Source of the DNA: Rhynchopus euleeides
Lineage: Eukaryota > Euglenozoa > Diplonemea > Diplonemida > Diplonemidae
Assembly: GCA_963210315.1 (NCBI GenBank)
Contig: OY723239.1
Coordinates: forward strand, 1,769,501 to 1,833,500
DNA length: 64,000 nt
Direction of reading: 5' to 3'
Both the position numbers and the translations under genes were made by a program. Positions 11,202 to 21,700 of the stretch are shown piece after piece. Position 1 is the stretch's first letter. Every line of letters begins with the position of its first letter. The notes under the pieces were generated by a model, which was not told the origin of the DNA, did not search any database, and saw only the letters and a program-made list of their open reading frames with translations.

Positions 11202-12011
11202 CCGTAAACGGAAAAAGGGTGGACCGTAAAAATGTTCCAAGTTCCCAAAAAAAGGCCAAACGTTCCATCTTTTTTACGGTCCACCATTTATTGGGACTGA
11301 ATATGGAAAAGACAATGCGTTTTTCGCCCGCGGGCTGGTGGGTTGCGGGGCGCGGACTGCGGCCTCCACGCCGCAGACACCCACACGTAGGCCTCCCGAC
11401 CTCCCAGCTTTGGACCCTCCCTCCACCACCGCAACCAACACCAGCAAGAGAAGTAAGTCCTCCCTGCGTGTGGAAAAGGCACGATCACCACCACTCACCT
11501 CGAGACTCACCCACCACCACACCTCGAGAAGTGTAGTACCATGCAAGGAGCGTTCCGGTAGAAGTAAAAGTAGAACCTGCTGCACGAGCCCACAAAAGCA
11601 GCCACAGTACGGCAGGGCGCGCAGACAGAAGCTGAGACCACCGGGCTCCCTCCAGATGTAAATTCGTGAATCAGTGCCCGAAAAATTCAGGGAAATCGTA
11701 CTCCTTTAGTGTAGTACACCCTGCAGTAACTGTGGGAGAACAGTTCCCGGACGATGGTGAGCGCACACTCTGTGCTGAGGCCCTGTGGTGTTAATCCTGC
11801 AGCTTCAGTCGTACGATTTCCTTGGTTCCTTCGCGACTTCGTCGCGAAGGAACTCGTAAAAAAAACCGCCAAGTCCACGATCCCAACCGTAAAATAGGTG
11901 GACCGTAAAAATGTTCCAAGTTCCGGAAAAATCCCACTTGTTCCATCTTTTTTACGGTCCACCTATAGTACGGTTCACCTTTATTACGGTCCACAATATT
12001 TCCGTTTACGG
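11202..12011 (+). mobile_element. TA-flanked TIR element, left copy of an inverted pair
   Basis: Terminal inverted repeats ccgtaaacggaaa... / ...tttccgtttacgg, flanked by TA at 11200-11201 and 12012-12013. The uninterrupted host sequence at about 10870-10900 (aaaatacatgtatatcaag) shows that TA was the target. It contains two smaller foldbacks with ggtggaccgtaaaa ends (11218-11285, 11899-11964). The interior has an open frame of about 100 codons (11219-11536) without recognisable homology. TA targeting recalls Tc1/mariner-type elements; no transposase is seen. Confidence 0.85.
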
Positions 12012-12034
12012 TATATCAAGTAAAAATACATGTA

Positions 12035-12836
12035 CCGTAAACGGAAATATTGTGGACCGTAATAAAGGTGAACCGTACTATAGGTGGACCGTAAAAAAGA
12101 TGGAACAAATGGGATTTTTCCGGAACTTGGAACATTTTTACGGTCCACCTATTTTACGGTTGGGATCGTGGACTTGGCGGTTTTTTTTACGAGTTCCTTC
12201 GCGACGAAGTCGCGAAGGAACCAAGGAAATCGTACGGCTGAAGCTGCAGGATTAACACCACAGGGCCTCAGCACAGAGTGTGCACTCACCATCGTCCGGG
12301 AACTGTTCTCCCACAGTTACTGCAGGGTGTACTACACTAAAGGAGTACGATTTCCCTGAATTTTTCGGGCACTGATTCACGAATTTACATCTGGAGGGAG
12401 CCCGGTGGTCTCAGCTTCTGTCTGCGCGCCCTGCCGTACTGTGGCTGCTTTTGTGGGCTCGTGCAGCAGGTTCTACTTTTACTTCTACCGGAATGCTCCT
12501 TGCATGGTACTACACTTCTCGAGGTGTGGTGGTGGGTGAGTCTCGAGGTGAGATCGTGCCTTTTCCACACGCAGGGAGGACTTGCTTCTCTTGCTGGTGT
12601 TGGTTGCGGTGGTGGAGGGAGGGTCCAAAGCTGGGAGGTCGGGAGGCCTACGTGTGGGTGTCTGCGGCGTGGAGGCCGCAGTCCGCGCCCCGCAACCCAC
12701 CAGCCCGCGGGCGAAAAACGCATTGTCTTTTCCATATTCAGTCCCAATAAATGGTGGACCGTAAAAAAGATGGAACGTTTGGCCTTTTTTTGGGAACTTG
12801 GAACATTTTTACGGTCCACCCTTTTTCCGTTTACGG
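12035..12836 (-). mobile_element. TA-flanked TIR element, right copy of an inverted pair
   Basis: The reverse complement of the element at 11202-12011, differing by an 8-bp indel (near 11490 versus 12549) and a few substitutions. It is flanked by TA at 12033-12034 and 12837-12838. The two copies lie only 19 bp plus target sites apart, so together they make a palindrome of about 1.6 kb. Confidence 0.88.
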
Positions 12837-13097
12837 TATAATAGTTGACATGCAACTATTATACATGTATTTTTACTTGATATACATGTATTTTACATGT
12901 ATATTTCAGGCATATACATGTATTATACATGTATAATAGTTGACATGCAAGTATTATACATGTATAATACATGTAAAAATCAGTATTTTTACATGTAAAA
13001 TTTACAAGATCCCACCGTGCCCCTGATCCCCCCCCCCCCCAAAACAGGAGCGTCAACCCACCAAATCTCCAAAATCGAAAAGTTAGCGACAGGCCTG

Positions 13098-13510
13098 CTT
13101 CTACATTCTACATTCTACATTCTACTCTTTCCCCCCCCACCCCCCCACCCCTAGAAGGTGCTGGGCGACTTACTTTTCCATTCACTCTCGACGATCAAAC
13201 CCCGCCCCACCCCGCTTCTACTTGAAGTATATTTCACCACCCCCCCACCCCGTCACAAAGGCCCACTCAGCCAGACCCCCACCCACCCCGTCCTCCGAAT
13301 CACCCCCACAGACTCTGCCGACTTGTTTCTACCATGTGTTGCATTTTTAGTCTCAGGACCTTCACTTCGCTCTGAGCCATGGTGGCAGGCATCCGGGGCG
13401 TCATGGAACAACTCATCCAGATCGGATGAAACGGCGCAACCGGAGCAGCACCCACACACCCACGCACACCCCATCAGGCCAGGGAGACGCAACGCTCCTT
13501 GTGTTGCAAG
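13098..13510. other. PEX7 upstream region with microsatellite
   Basis: An 8-bp-like ctacatt microsatellite (13098-13127) followed by C-rich DNA (ccccccac runs to about 13320). No TATA box or other promoter element is recognisable. The reading frame of PEX7 is open a little further upstream but has no in-frame ATG before 13511. Confidence 0.4.
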
Positions 13511-14569
13511 ATGCCGTCCTTTATGATGCACCCCAACTTTGGGGGCTACAACGTGAAGTACTCACCTTGGGGTGGCGACCGGATGGCGGTGTGTGCCGCT
13601 GAAAACTTCGGCGTGCAGGGCAGCGGCAAGCTGTACGTCGTGACGTGCCCGATGGGACAGTCCCCGATCAACCTAGAGACGATGGTGGCCACGGCGGACG
13701 GCGTGTTCGACATCGCGTGGTCAGAGCAGAGCCCACAGCACCTGGTGGCTGCCTGCGGTGATGGGAACCTCAACCTCTACAACATCGCCACCTGCGGCGA
13801 GACGGGGACCCCGGAGTGCCAGATGCGCTACCCCCAAGGCGAGGTCTACTCCGTAGACTGGAACCCCATCTCAAAGCACACGTTTGTCTCCGGGTGCTGG
13901 AACCGGGAGATCCGCGTGTGGAACCCGGCGAGCGGAGGGGTCTGCTCCCACACCTACCAGGAACACATGAAGGAGGTGTACCGCGTCGTGTGGTCACCCA
14001 AGCACAACGAGCTGTTCGCCTCATGCAGTGGGGATGGGACCTTCAAGCTGTGGGACACGCGCCGGCCGGCGTCCCTCCTGACGCACACCGGGCACGACGG
14101 GGAGATCATTCTTTCGTGCGATTGGAATAAATACGACCCCAACGTGTTTGTGACAAGCGGTGTGGACAAGACGGTGCGCATGTGGGACATCCGGAGGCCG
14201 CAGCAGCCACTCCTGCTGCTGAGGGGGCACCAGTCTGCGGTGCGGACGGTCCGCTGCTCCCCCCACTCCCGCAACCTCATTCTCTCCGGGGGGTACGACT
14301 TCCAGCTGTGCGTGTTTGACACCGACCGCCCTCAGCCCCTCTCCCAGCGCTACGTCCAGCACCGCGAATTTGTCGTCGGCTGCGACTGGTCACTCGAGCA
14401 CCCGGGCACAGTCGCTTCCACCGGCTGGGACAGCCTGCTCTACGTGTGGCAGCTGGGCAAGCCCGTCGTCGCCACCCACTCCTCCCAGCCCCCGCTCCCC
14501 CCTTGCCCACCTCCTCCCAAGATGGGTGGGCCTGCCGGCGTTCCTGTGGGCCCCAGGCCTGGTCCCTAG
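13511..14569 (+). CDS. PEX7: Peroxisomal targeting signal 2 receptor PEX7
   Basis: A complete intronless gene of 352 residues encoding a WD40 propeller. Family hallmarks are visible: the N-terminal GGYNVKYSPWGGDRMAV strand followed by ENFGVQGSGKLYVV (11-44), FDIAWSE (66-72), EVYSVDWNP (111-119), and blade ends at LYNI (about 90), VWNP (136-139), LWDT (180-183), MWDI (224-227), VFDT (268-271) and the closing TGWDSLLYVW (304-313). In known organisms PEX7 binds the N-terminal PTS2 nonapeptide of matrix enzymes in the cytosol and, with PEX5 or PEX20-type co-receptors, delivers them to the peroxisomal docking complex. Human PEX7 is 323 residues. The extra length here is a Pro/Gly-rich C-terminal tail (about 320-352). 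The start at 13511 puts the conserved strand about ten residues from the N-terminus, as in homologues. Confidence 0.95.
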   Translation: MPSFMMHPNFGGYNVKYSPWGGDRMAVCAAENFGVQGSGKLYVVTCPMGQSPINLETMVATADGVFDIAWSEQSPQHLVAACGDGNLNLYNIATCGETGTPECQMRYPQGEVYSVDWNPISKHTFVSGCWNREIRVWNPASGGVCSHTYQEHMKEVYRVVWSPKHNELFASCSGDGTFKLWDTRRPASLLTHTGHDGEIILSCDWNKYDPNVFVTSGVDKTVRMWDIRRPQQPLLLLRGHQSAVRTVRCSPHSRNLILSGGYDFQLCVFDTDRPQPLSQRYVQHREFVVGCDWSLEHPGTVASTGWDSLLYVWQLGKPVVATHSSQPPLPPCPPPPKMGGPAGVPVGPRPGP

Positions 14570-14938
14570 GGGCGGGTGGGGTTATTCAAAGTTCAGAGAA
14601 AAGCAAACGGCCGTGTTGGTGGGGGTGGGGGTGGGCGGGATGCGGGATGCGGGGTGGGGGGTGCGTATTGGGGGTGGAGGGGTGGAGGGGTGGGTGGGTG
14701 GGGGTGGGGAGGGTGTGCGTGTGTGTATCTTCGTGACGGGGATATTCACACTTGAATTGAAGCATGCGGGAAGGGGGGGGGGGGGGGGGGAGGGGAGAGA
14801 GAGATGGGGGGTAGTCAAAATATACTGTAGTCGACACGCTGAAAAAGGGAGTGGATGCCATGCGCTTGCGCTTGGGCCCTTTGGAGCGTTTGGGGGTTGT
14901 GGGGGCGAGGGGTGGGTGGGTGGGTGGGTGGTGTGTGT
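14570..14938. other. G-rich low-complexity DNA downstream of PEX7
   Basis: Dominated by gggtggg runs, a poly-G tract at about 14775-14800, and a gtgggtggg microsatellite at 14910-14940. No gene seen. Confidence 0.5.
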
Positions 14939-15289
14939 GTGTGTGGTTATAAAGTTTTAAGGCGGTGTCGCCCTGCACGGGCAGTAGCACCTCCCCTTCA
15001 GTATCGCACTCCCGAAGGATTCCCCAACACGACGTGACACCGGTTTCGACGCGTACTCTTCGTACCCCTCCCCCCGGCCGCGTCTCTTCAGCGAAGAACC
15101 GGGGATAATCGGACCAGGGCTAGCTAAACCCTGGTGGTGTCACGGGTGGGGTTGGAGAGGGAGAAAAGGAAGAAATGAAGTTGCGAAAAAGTCAAACACT
15201 GACACGTGAAATCAATAAAAAAGCGGTATATATCGCCCCCTTGCTGCGACAAAGACACTAAATAGTCAGGCCGCTCCAAGAGTCTTGAG
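14939..15289 (+). repeat. 352-bp direct repeat, copy A (possible structured RNA)
   Basis: Nearly identical to 15736-16087. It begins gtgtgtggttataaag (TATA-like) and contains a region with strong nested pairing: gtgacacc at about 15034 with ggtgtcac at about 15134 as a closing stem, ccccgg with ccgggg, cttcagcgaag, and accaggg with ccctggt. No frame is convincing as protein. It could be a duplicated small RNA gene or an LTR-like repeat. Neither can be decided from sequence reading alone. Confidence 0.7.
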
Positions 15290-15735
15290 GGCTTGAAGGA
15301 AGAAACAGGTTGCTGATGAGTCTCAGGAGCAGGCACCTTTTGTCCGCCCACATGACCTTCGCCCGAAGGCGAACCTCGTCCAGCTTGGCTCGATCGCCAC
15401 AGAGAAGGGGATCATTCTCCGCTGTGGTGAACATCTTAAAAACCGAGGGTGCAGAGGTGGGGCAGCCCACTGGTGCGACAGCAGACCGCCCCCGGATAGC
15501 TATAACTAGTGCATAGGAAGAATACGACGGCACACGCAACAGATGCCGAAGGCACAACGGCGGGTCACTTTTAACCACCAGAGGAGTGGCACTCCCGAGG
15601 GGTGGGGTAGGGGGGAAGTCACAACACTTTCGAAGGAAGAAAAGGGGCAAATGGGATGTTTTGTGCAAGGTAGAAAGGAAGTCACAACATGAGGCAGGGG
15701 GGATTGCTCATCAGGCCTGGGGGAATAGAGGGTTT
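15290..15735. other. Spacer between the two 352-bp direct repeats
   Basis: 446 bp with no recognisable gene. If the flanking repeats were LTRs this would be the internal region. No primer-binding site or polypurine tract was identified, and it is far too short for gag-pol. Confidence 0.4.
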
Positions 15736-16087
15736 GTGTGTGGTTACAAAGTTTTAAGGCGGTGTCGCCCTGCACGGGCAGTAGCACCTCCCCTTCAGTA
15801 TCGCACTCCCGAAGGATTCCCCAACACGACGTGACACCGGTTTCGACGCGTACTCTTCGTACCCCTCCCCCCGGCCGCGTCTCTTCAGCGAAGAACCGGG
15901 GATAATCGGACCAGGGCTAGCTAAACCCTGGTGGTGTCACGGGTGGGGTTGGAGAGGGAGAAAAGGAAGAAATGAAGTTGCGAAAAAGTCAAACACTGAC
16001 ACGTGAAATCAATAAAAAGGGTGGTATATATCGCCCCCTTGCTGCGACGAAGACACTAAATAGTCAGGCCGCTTCAAGAGTCTTGAG
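15736..16087 (+). repeat. 352-bp direct repeat, copy B
   Basis: The second copy, offset about 797 bp from copy A. Differences are few (ttataaag to ttacaaag, aaaaaagcgg to aaaaagggtgg, acaaag to acgaag, ctccaag to cttcaag). All paired segments of the candidate RNA fold are unchanged. It is followed directly by a GT microsatellite. Confidence 0.7.
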
Positions 16088-17286
16088 TGTGTGTGTGTGT
16101 GTGTGTCATGCGCACTCTCCTAGCGTATCCTGGGGAGGTTGGGCGCCTCCTCATGCATAAACAGTCCCACCATTGCCCCACCAGAGCGCGAGGCTTCATT
16201 GTATACGCTGTTGTCGCACTGGCCTAAGCGAGTGAACACAGCATCTGTTTATCCCACATGGCGTGTCTGGTTCCAAGAAGAGCAGATCGGGGTTGTGTGC
16301 CTGAACAGGGCGTCTGAATGGGCCGGAAGCTAGTTTCAGGCGGTGGGGGCCGCGAGGGAACTGCGGAGTGTGTGCTTGCTTTCGCAGATGATTTCACCAG
16401 TGTTGCTTTTGCAGCACCAGGATCCAGCAAAAATCATAGTAACGTGTGTGTGATTGCCTAGCTCGGAGCATACCCCCCTCCTCTTTTTTTTTGTCAGAAC
16501 AACGTGTTTTTCCAACTAAAAAGACTCGTGGCAGCGTTCGGTATCTGCACACATGCACTAGCAGGCACCGTTCGTACAAACAAAGAACGCAACTCCAAGT
16601 CTTTTTGGAGGATCTCCCACACCCCATCCCCCCCCCCCCCAACCACTGCCGAACCTTGTCTGCATTTGAGTGGAGAGATTGCTGGCTTTGCGCCTTGCCT
16701 CTTCTCCCCCACCTGCACACGACACCCCTCCCCACCACCATGTGCTATTATGTGTGCATCTTTGCGTGTTTTTCTGTGCAATCTTCTTTTGATACGATTC
16801 TCACGTCGCCAGAGCCTGACTGTGTCCGGTGGGCCACGTTTATAGTGGCATTCCGAGCCCCGGGTTTTTGGCGCACGAGCAACGCCTTATCTTTTTTCTT
16901 TGGTGGAAAGCATCCAATGTCCAATGCAACCCCCCCTCAGTACAGAGGCCAATGGGGGATTCCTCGCAATCCAATCGAGGAATACCCCCCCCACTGACCC
17001 CGCAACCCCCGCCCCCCCCCCCCCCCCCCCCGCCCCCCCCCTAAGCGGTTGCATCTGAGCCCACTCGGTGCGCCAGACTCTGAACAAGGAGGGCCGCGTG
17101 GTGTTAGCATTGGCCATGCTGCAGCACGTTGTCAATAATCGAAAGAATTATTCACAGCTGTGTGCATGGGTGATGGGTGGGGAGGGGAGGCACCTCCGCC
17201 ATGCGGTGCCGATAAGCCGCATTTCGGTGCATTTCCCCCCCTCCCCCCATCCACCCACCCCCCCCCCCCCTCCTTCCTCTTCATTG
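16088..17286. other. Unassigned region with one hairpin and poly-C tracts
   Basis: Contains a GT microsatellite (16088-16106), the dispersed ggcgcac...gccttatctttttt motif (16868-16900), a compact hairpin ggggattcctcg/cgaggaatacccc (16963-16991) and long poly-C tracts at 17010-17041 and 17255-17272. No gene supported. Confidence 0.4.
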
Positions 17287-18149
17287 CAGGCATGTCGCTA
17301 AGCGTCGACCGTCGACCCAGTGATTTTGGGTTTCCCCCCCCATAAAAAAGCGTCGACCCAGCGTCGACCCAGTGGAACTGGGTTGACGCTTGGTCGAGGC
17401 TTGGAGCGTCGACACAGTGGAACTGGGTTGCCATTCAAGCCTGGACCAAGCGTCAACCCATTTATTACGCTGGGTCGACGCGAACCTAGCGTTGACCCGG
17501 TTACACTGGGTCGACGCTCACCAAGCGTCGACCAAGCGTCAACCCACTTTCACTGGGTCGACGTCGAAGAGAGTATGGTTTTGCAGGAACAGATGCTCAC
17601 TACCGTGGCCTCCGGCGGCTGGGGGCTCCGCCCCCCAGACCCCCTGTGGCGTATGTCTCGTACTCAAGTCATTCGATTCCCACCAGGTCAGGGAATCCAA
17701 CCACTCCAATAGCCTCAGGGACGTAGCCAACTCACACAGAATCTGTACGCCCACAATGAACAGATGTTCACTACCGTGGCCTCCGGCGGCTGGGGGGCAC
17801 TGCCCCCCAGACCCCCCATCTCGCGTGCCCGTCTCGTAACCAAGTCCTTGCGCTTCAACGGCCCTGGCATATCAGGGGGTAGCGTCGAAATCATGGTCCC
17901 GAAAGCCATTTTTTGGGTTTCCTCCGGCACCCGAGTGGCGCGAGCGGGAGAGGAACCACGGAAGGAACCCAGCGCCTCACACCGTGCCCACCTAGTGGTC
18001 CACTGATGGGGAAATGAGGCAACAACACGAGCGCGCGCGAAGCGCGCGCGAGAAAAATTTGCCCCTAGTGTTTTCCCCCCTGATCCCCCCCCAAAACAGG
18101 AGCGTCAACCCACCAAATCTCCAAAATCGAAAAGTTAGCGACAGGCCTG
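17287..18149. mobile_element. Mutator-like non-autonomous element, copy 2 (complete)
   Basis: An uninterrupted 863-bp copy with caggcatgtcgctaa / ttagcgacaggcctg ends and a perfect 9-bp target duplication, tcttcattg, at 17278-17286 and 18150-18158. Two GC-rich modules lie at about 17590-17650 and 17760-17820. A hairpin of cgcgcgcgaagcgcgcgcg sits near the right end (18031). This is the reference for the insertion in copy 1. Confidence 0.93.
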
Positions 18150-18716
18150 TCTTCATTGTGAGAACGCCGGGGGTGGGTTGCCAGAAAAAAATAACATCCT
18201 GATGCAGTGCACCCCACCGCTGTCCTGGCTCCGCACGCCCTGGCTTTTTTCTGCACGTCAGGTTGGTGGTCCTCGATAAAAAGAGGAAAATAAAACCCTG
18301 TCGAATGGCGAAGATCGCCTGGCGTGCGGTGGTAGGCATCTGTGGAGTTGAGAGTGGGTCGCGCTCTCGGGCGGCCCTCCACCGCCCGAAACAGCACTTC
18401 ACGTGTGTAGGGCAAGGGTGATGACATCACGGGTAGGTGTGATCGGTGTGCTCTACGACTCGTTCTACAAAGATATATCACTCGCATGTGTTTGTGTGAG
18501 TGTGTATGTGTTGATCACTTTTCTAGCAGGTGGACCCTGCACGAACCCTGGCCCACAATATATGAGTGTGTGTGTGTGTGTGTGTGGCAGTGGGTGTAGC
18601 ACCAGATTTCAACCGGTGTGACATCTACTCAACAAGATGATTAACGTGTGTGTGTGTGGTGACCACGTTTTGTGTGGGGAGATCCTGCGCGGATCATTGC
18701 CCACCCCCGCCCATTT
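18150..18716. other. Probable 3' flank/UTR of the non-LTR retrotransposon
   Basis: On the minus strand this follows ORF2. It contains (ca)n tracts at 18563-18586 and 18646-18658, but no poly-A tail or target duplication that would fix the 3' end of the element. Nothing else recognised. Confidence 0.4.
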
Positions 18717-21700
18717 CTACGTCACAGCGGAGGCCCCACTCGGGTTAGAGTGTGGGGCCAACTCAGTGCCACTCCGGGGAGGAGGGCGTGCAGCATAGCC
18801 GGCGTGGTGTGCTTGGCAGCAATGTGGTAGTGTTTTGCCATCGCTGTAGCAGTCACCGCATCGGTCCATGCTGTGGCGTTTGCAGAAGCCCATAGTGACC
18901 GGGAGCCCGTCCCCCTCCTTGTGGTGGTTGCGGCAGCACACCTCCTCCGGGAGGCGCCGCTTCTGGCATGCCGAGCAACGGGGCTTCCAATGCAACTTGC
19001 AGGCAAGCACCTTTGCGTTCCTCCTGGCACCAGGGGGAGCAGTTCGGGGGGCAGCGCCCCTCCGCTCCCATGGGCGCCCTACCCGGCTGTTGGCCTGCCG
19101 ACCACGCGCCGCCCACTGCTGGGCCGATTGCTGCCAACCCTCAGGGTAGTGCGGCTGCGGAGCGAAGGTAGCGGCCCACGCCATTCCGCGATCATGGAAC
19201 ACTGTATCCGTCCGGCTGGGGGCTGGCACAGCCAGGTGCGCTTGGAGGCTGCGCATCACCGACTCAGTGGCAGGGTTCAGCTGGGCCCTCCTCGACAGGC
19301 CCGCCGCCACAGATCCACCGATCGCCGTGAGGACTGTTGAGTTGGCAGCATGGCCGCAATGCCAGGGCCCAGTGCCTACTTTCGTCACCATGCTGCAGAG
19401 CCCCTTCAGCGAGGCAGCCTTCCCCAGGATACTGCTCTGGAACACCGTGAGGTCCTGCTGGAGCTGCTGCCGTGAGGCCCCCAGCCTTTCAGCCTCGTCC
19501 ATCGCGGCGTTACTGAGGGCATCAGCATCTGTGTTGGATTCCCTCTTCACATGCTCGTATGTGAGAGTGAACCTCGGTTGGAGGTCCGCAGCTAGCCGGG
19601 ACGTGCTGAGGAACAGAGGACGGAGGGCGGCATCCCGGCACAATGAGTCCCCTTGGAGCTGGCGCAGCACCACCTGGGAGTCGCCCCGCACTGTGACTGG
19701 GCCCTCAGGGGCATCACCCCTCTCGAGGAGGCGCAGACCTGCACGGAGCGCCTCGTACTCAGCAATGTTGTTGCTACGCACGTTCAGCAGCGGGAGTACT
19801 TTCTCTGAAACCTTGCAACCGTCTTGGTATAGCACCGCCCCTGCCCCCGCCACGGCGAAGGGGGTGCCATTGTCGCGCGCACCACCGTCAAAGTACAGGG
19901 TGAGCCCTGGGGCTGTGTCTGCAGGGATGCGCGAGCGGGCCTCCCTCGCGCCCTTCCTATTCGGGTCCACGTGGGCGGGGGGGCGGATGCGGCGCGTCAC
20001 GGTGTCTGGGAGGGTAAGGCCAGTTGATAGCTCGAAGTCCACGGCCAGCTCCATCAGGGTCACAGTATGCTCACTCCCCTGCGGTCCCCACTTTAGGCCC
20101 CTTAGCCAGTCGCAGAGGGCCACCCACATGCCTGGGGGCCGCTTGCCCCACGTCTGCTTGACTTCGGAAGGCGCCAGTGCAGGGATGGAGGCACTCTCGG
20201 GGTTAGGGGTGCTCCACTCCCAGGGGTAGACGGTAGTACGGTGATGGCGCACAGAGCGGTCGAGCAGCCCGTCCTTCTCCTGTCGCGCCGCCAGGACTGC
20301 GATGAAGTAGCGGTGGAGCTGTGCCACGGTGGTGATCCTGTCCGCAAAGGACATGGGCAGCGGCTGCTCGTTCTCCGGGACGCTGTATCTGTAAATGGGC
20401 GCCACCCCGCACTGGGCCAGGCATGCCGGCCAGGCCGTCCGGTCCCTCGCTGCTATGGGGTGCTTCTGGCGGACTGGCTCCCATGCCGCGCAGTCCCACC
20501 ACAGGTGTGATACCGTCTCCGGGGTCCCAGATGTGCAGTATCGGCACACCTCCCCCAGACCTGTGCGCCCACGAGCAGGCACCGCCCCTGCAACAACGGA
20601 GCGGAGGAGGCCTCGCTGGTACCCCGTGATTGCAGCGCCCTCTCCCTCCAGGACGCAACGTGTCACCCTCCCGTCAATGCCGTGCTCTGCTCCTTGGAAG
20701 TCGTCTCTGCGTTCGGCCAGCTTCTTCGCCGTTGCGTTACGCAGGGATTGGCGGAGGTCGTGTGCAAAGATAGCCCAGGCGCTCGGTGTTGCAGCAACAG
20801 GGCCGAAGGTGACATCGCGACCAGCTTCGTCAGTGTAAGCCAGGGTGGTCGCAGCACTCCAGCGCCATTCAATCCCCTGCAGGGCGGCCCAGAAAAGCGC
20901 GAAGGGGCCTGTCCCCTCAAGCCTCTCTCTACTCCCCCAGGCTGCCTCGGACAGCACCCTGCTGTGGCTCCACTTTTTGATCTGCTTGGCCCATGTGGTG
21001 ATCTGCCGGTAGGGGGGGGCGACAGCGGGGTCCACCCGGTGCGCCTGATGGAGGACACACAGCACAATCTCCTGTGCTCTGCGAGGTGGGCCAGACCAGA
21101 GCGCGGCGACGAAGAGGCCCCTCCATCGCCTGATGTCCTTGCTGTCCCAACGAGTTACGAGGGCATCGTAATATAGTCGAGCCCCTGCCGTCATCGCCGC
21201 CGCCTGCCCTTTCCATTGCACCGGCAGGGGCAGCGCTGAGGTTCTGCGGAGGTTCTGCTGCGCACCTTCCTTCCGGCGGGCGATGCGCTCGGACTGGGGC
21301 GCTGTGCGCCCTTCCCTGATCAGGCGCGCGTGTAGCATGGCCCCGAGACAGTCGAAGCTGTTGCGCTGCCGGAGGGGAGTGGCCTCGCCATCCCTTGCCC
21401 GGTACATAATCCGGAGCGGCCCGGGGGATGTCGAGAAAACGTGAGACTTGATTTCTGCACAAATAGCCATCCCGGTGTCGTGGGAGAAACCCGCAGAGTC
21501 GTCTACAACGTCTTGCAGGATCTCCGGGCTGGGGGCTGTGGCGTATACGTCGTCAACGAAAGACAGCGCCCTTGTGTCCTGCCGGTGCTCGACCATCCTC
21601 ATCCACACACCCACCAGCACGTTAATCAGCACGACACTGATGGGGCAACCCTGCATGATGCCGTTAGTTGGCAGGAAGCCTTCCCCGATGGTGCCGCTCG

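Larger units (their letters stand above)
10745..13019. mobile_element. AT-rich foldback element inserted in Mutator-like copy 1
   Basis: Starts cacggtgggatcttgtaaat and ends with its exact complement attta-caagatcccaccgtg. Subterminal DNA on both sides is the tacatgta/acttgcatg vocabulary. Intact Mutator-like copies read ttttcccccctgatcc across this point, which shows the insertion. Two other DNA elements are nested within it (11202-12011 and 12035-12836). Related partial copies are at 7508-8024 and 28679-29049. Confidence 0.88.
9952..13097. mobile_element. Mutator-like non-autonomous element, copy 1 (interrupted)
   Basis: Termini caggcatgtcgctaa and ttagcgacaggcctg form an approximately 15-bp imperfect TIR. 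A perfect 9-bp target duplication, cttctacat, lies at 9943-9951 and 13098-13106. The interior has many gcgtcgaccaagcgtcaaccc words and two copies of a GC-rich module (near 10255 and 10432). The element is split at 10745 by the AT-rich element ending at 13019; its remaining tail (ctgatccccc...aaaacaggagcg...) continues at 13023. No transposase is encoded. The Mutator-superfamily label rests on the 9-bp duplication. Confidence 0.88.

Noticed and set aside
11202..12836. A single 1.6-kb foldback transposon
   Set aside because: Each arm has its own complete TIRs and TA target sites, and the 19-bp centre is host repeat sequence, so two insertions explain it better.
15313..15320. ctgatgag, as in a hammerhead ribozyme core
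   Set aside because: The required gaaa after stem II and a cleavage-site helix are not found in the following bases.
14939..16087. LTR retrotransposon with 352-bp LTRs
   Set aside because: The internal region is only 446 bp, no primer-binding site, polypurine tract or target duplication is evident, and the repeats hold a strong internal fold.
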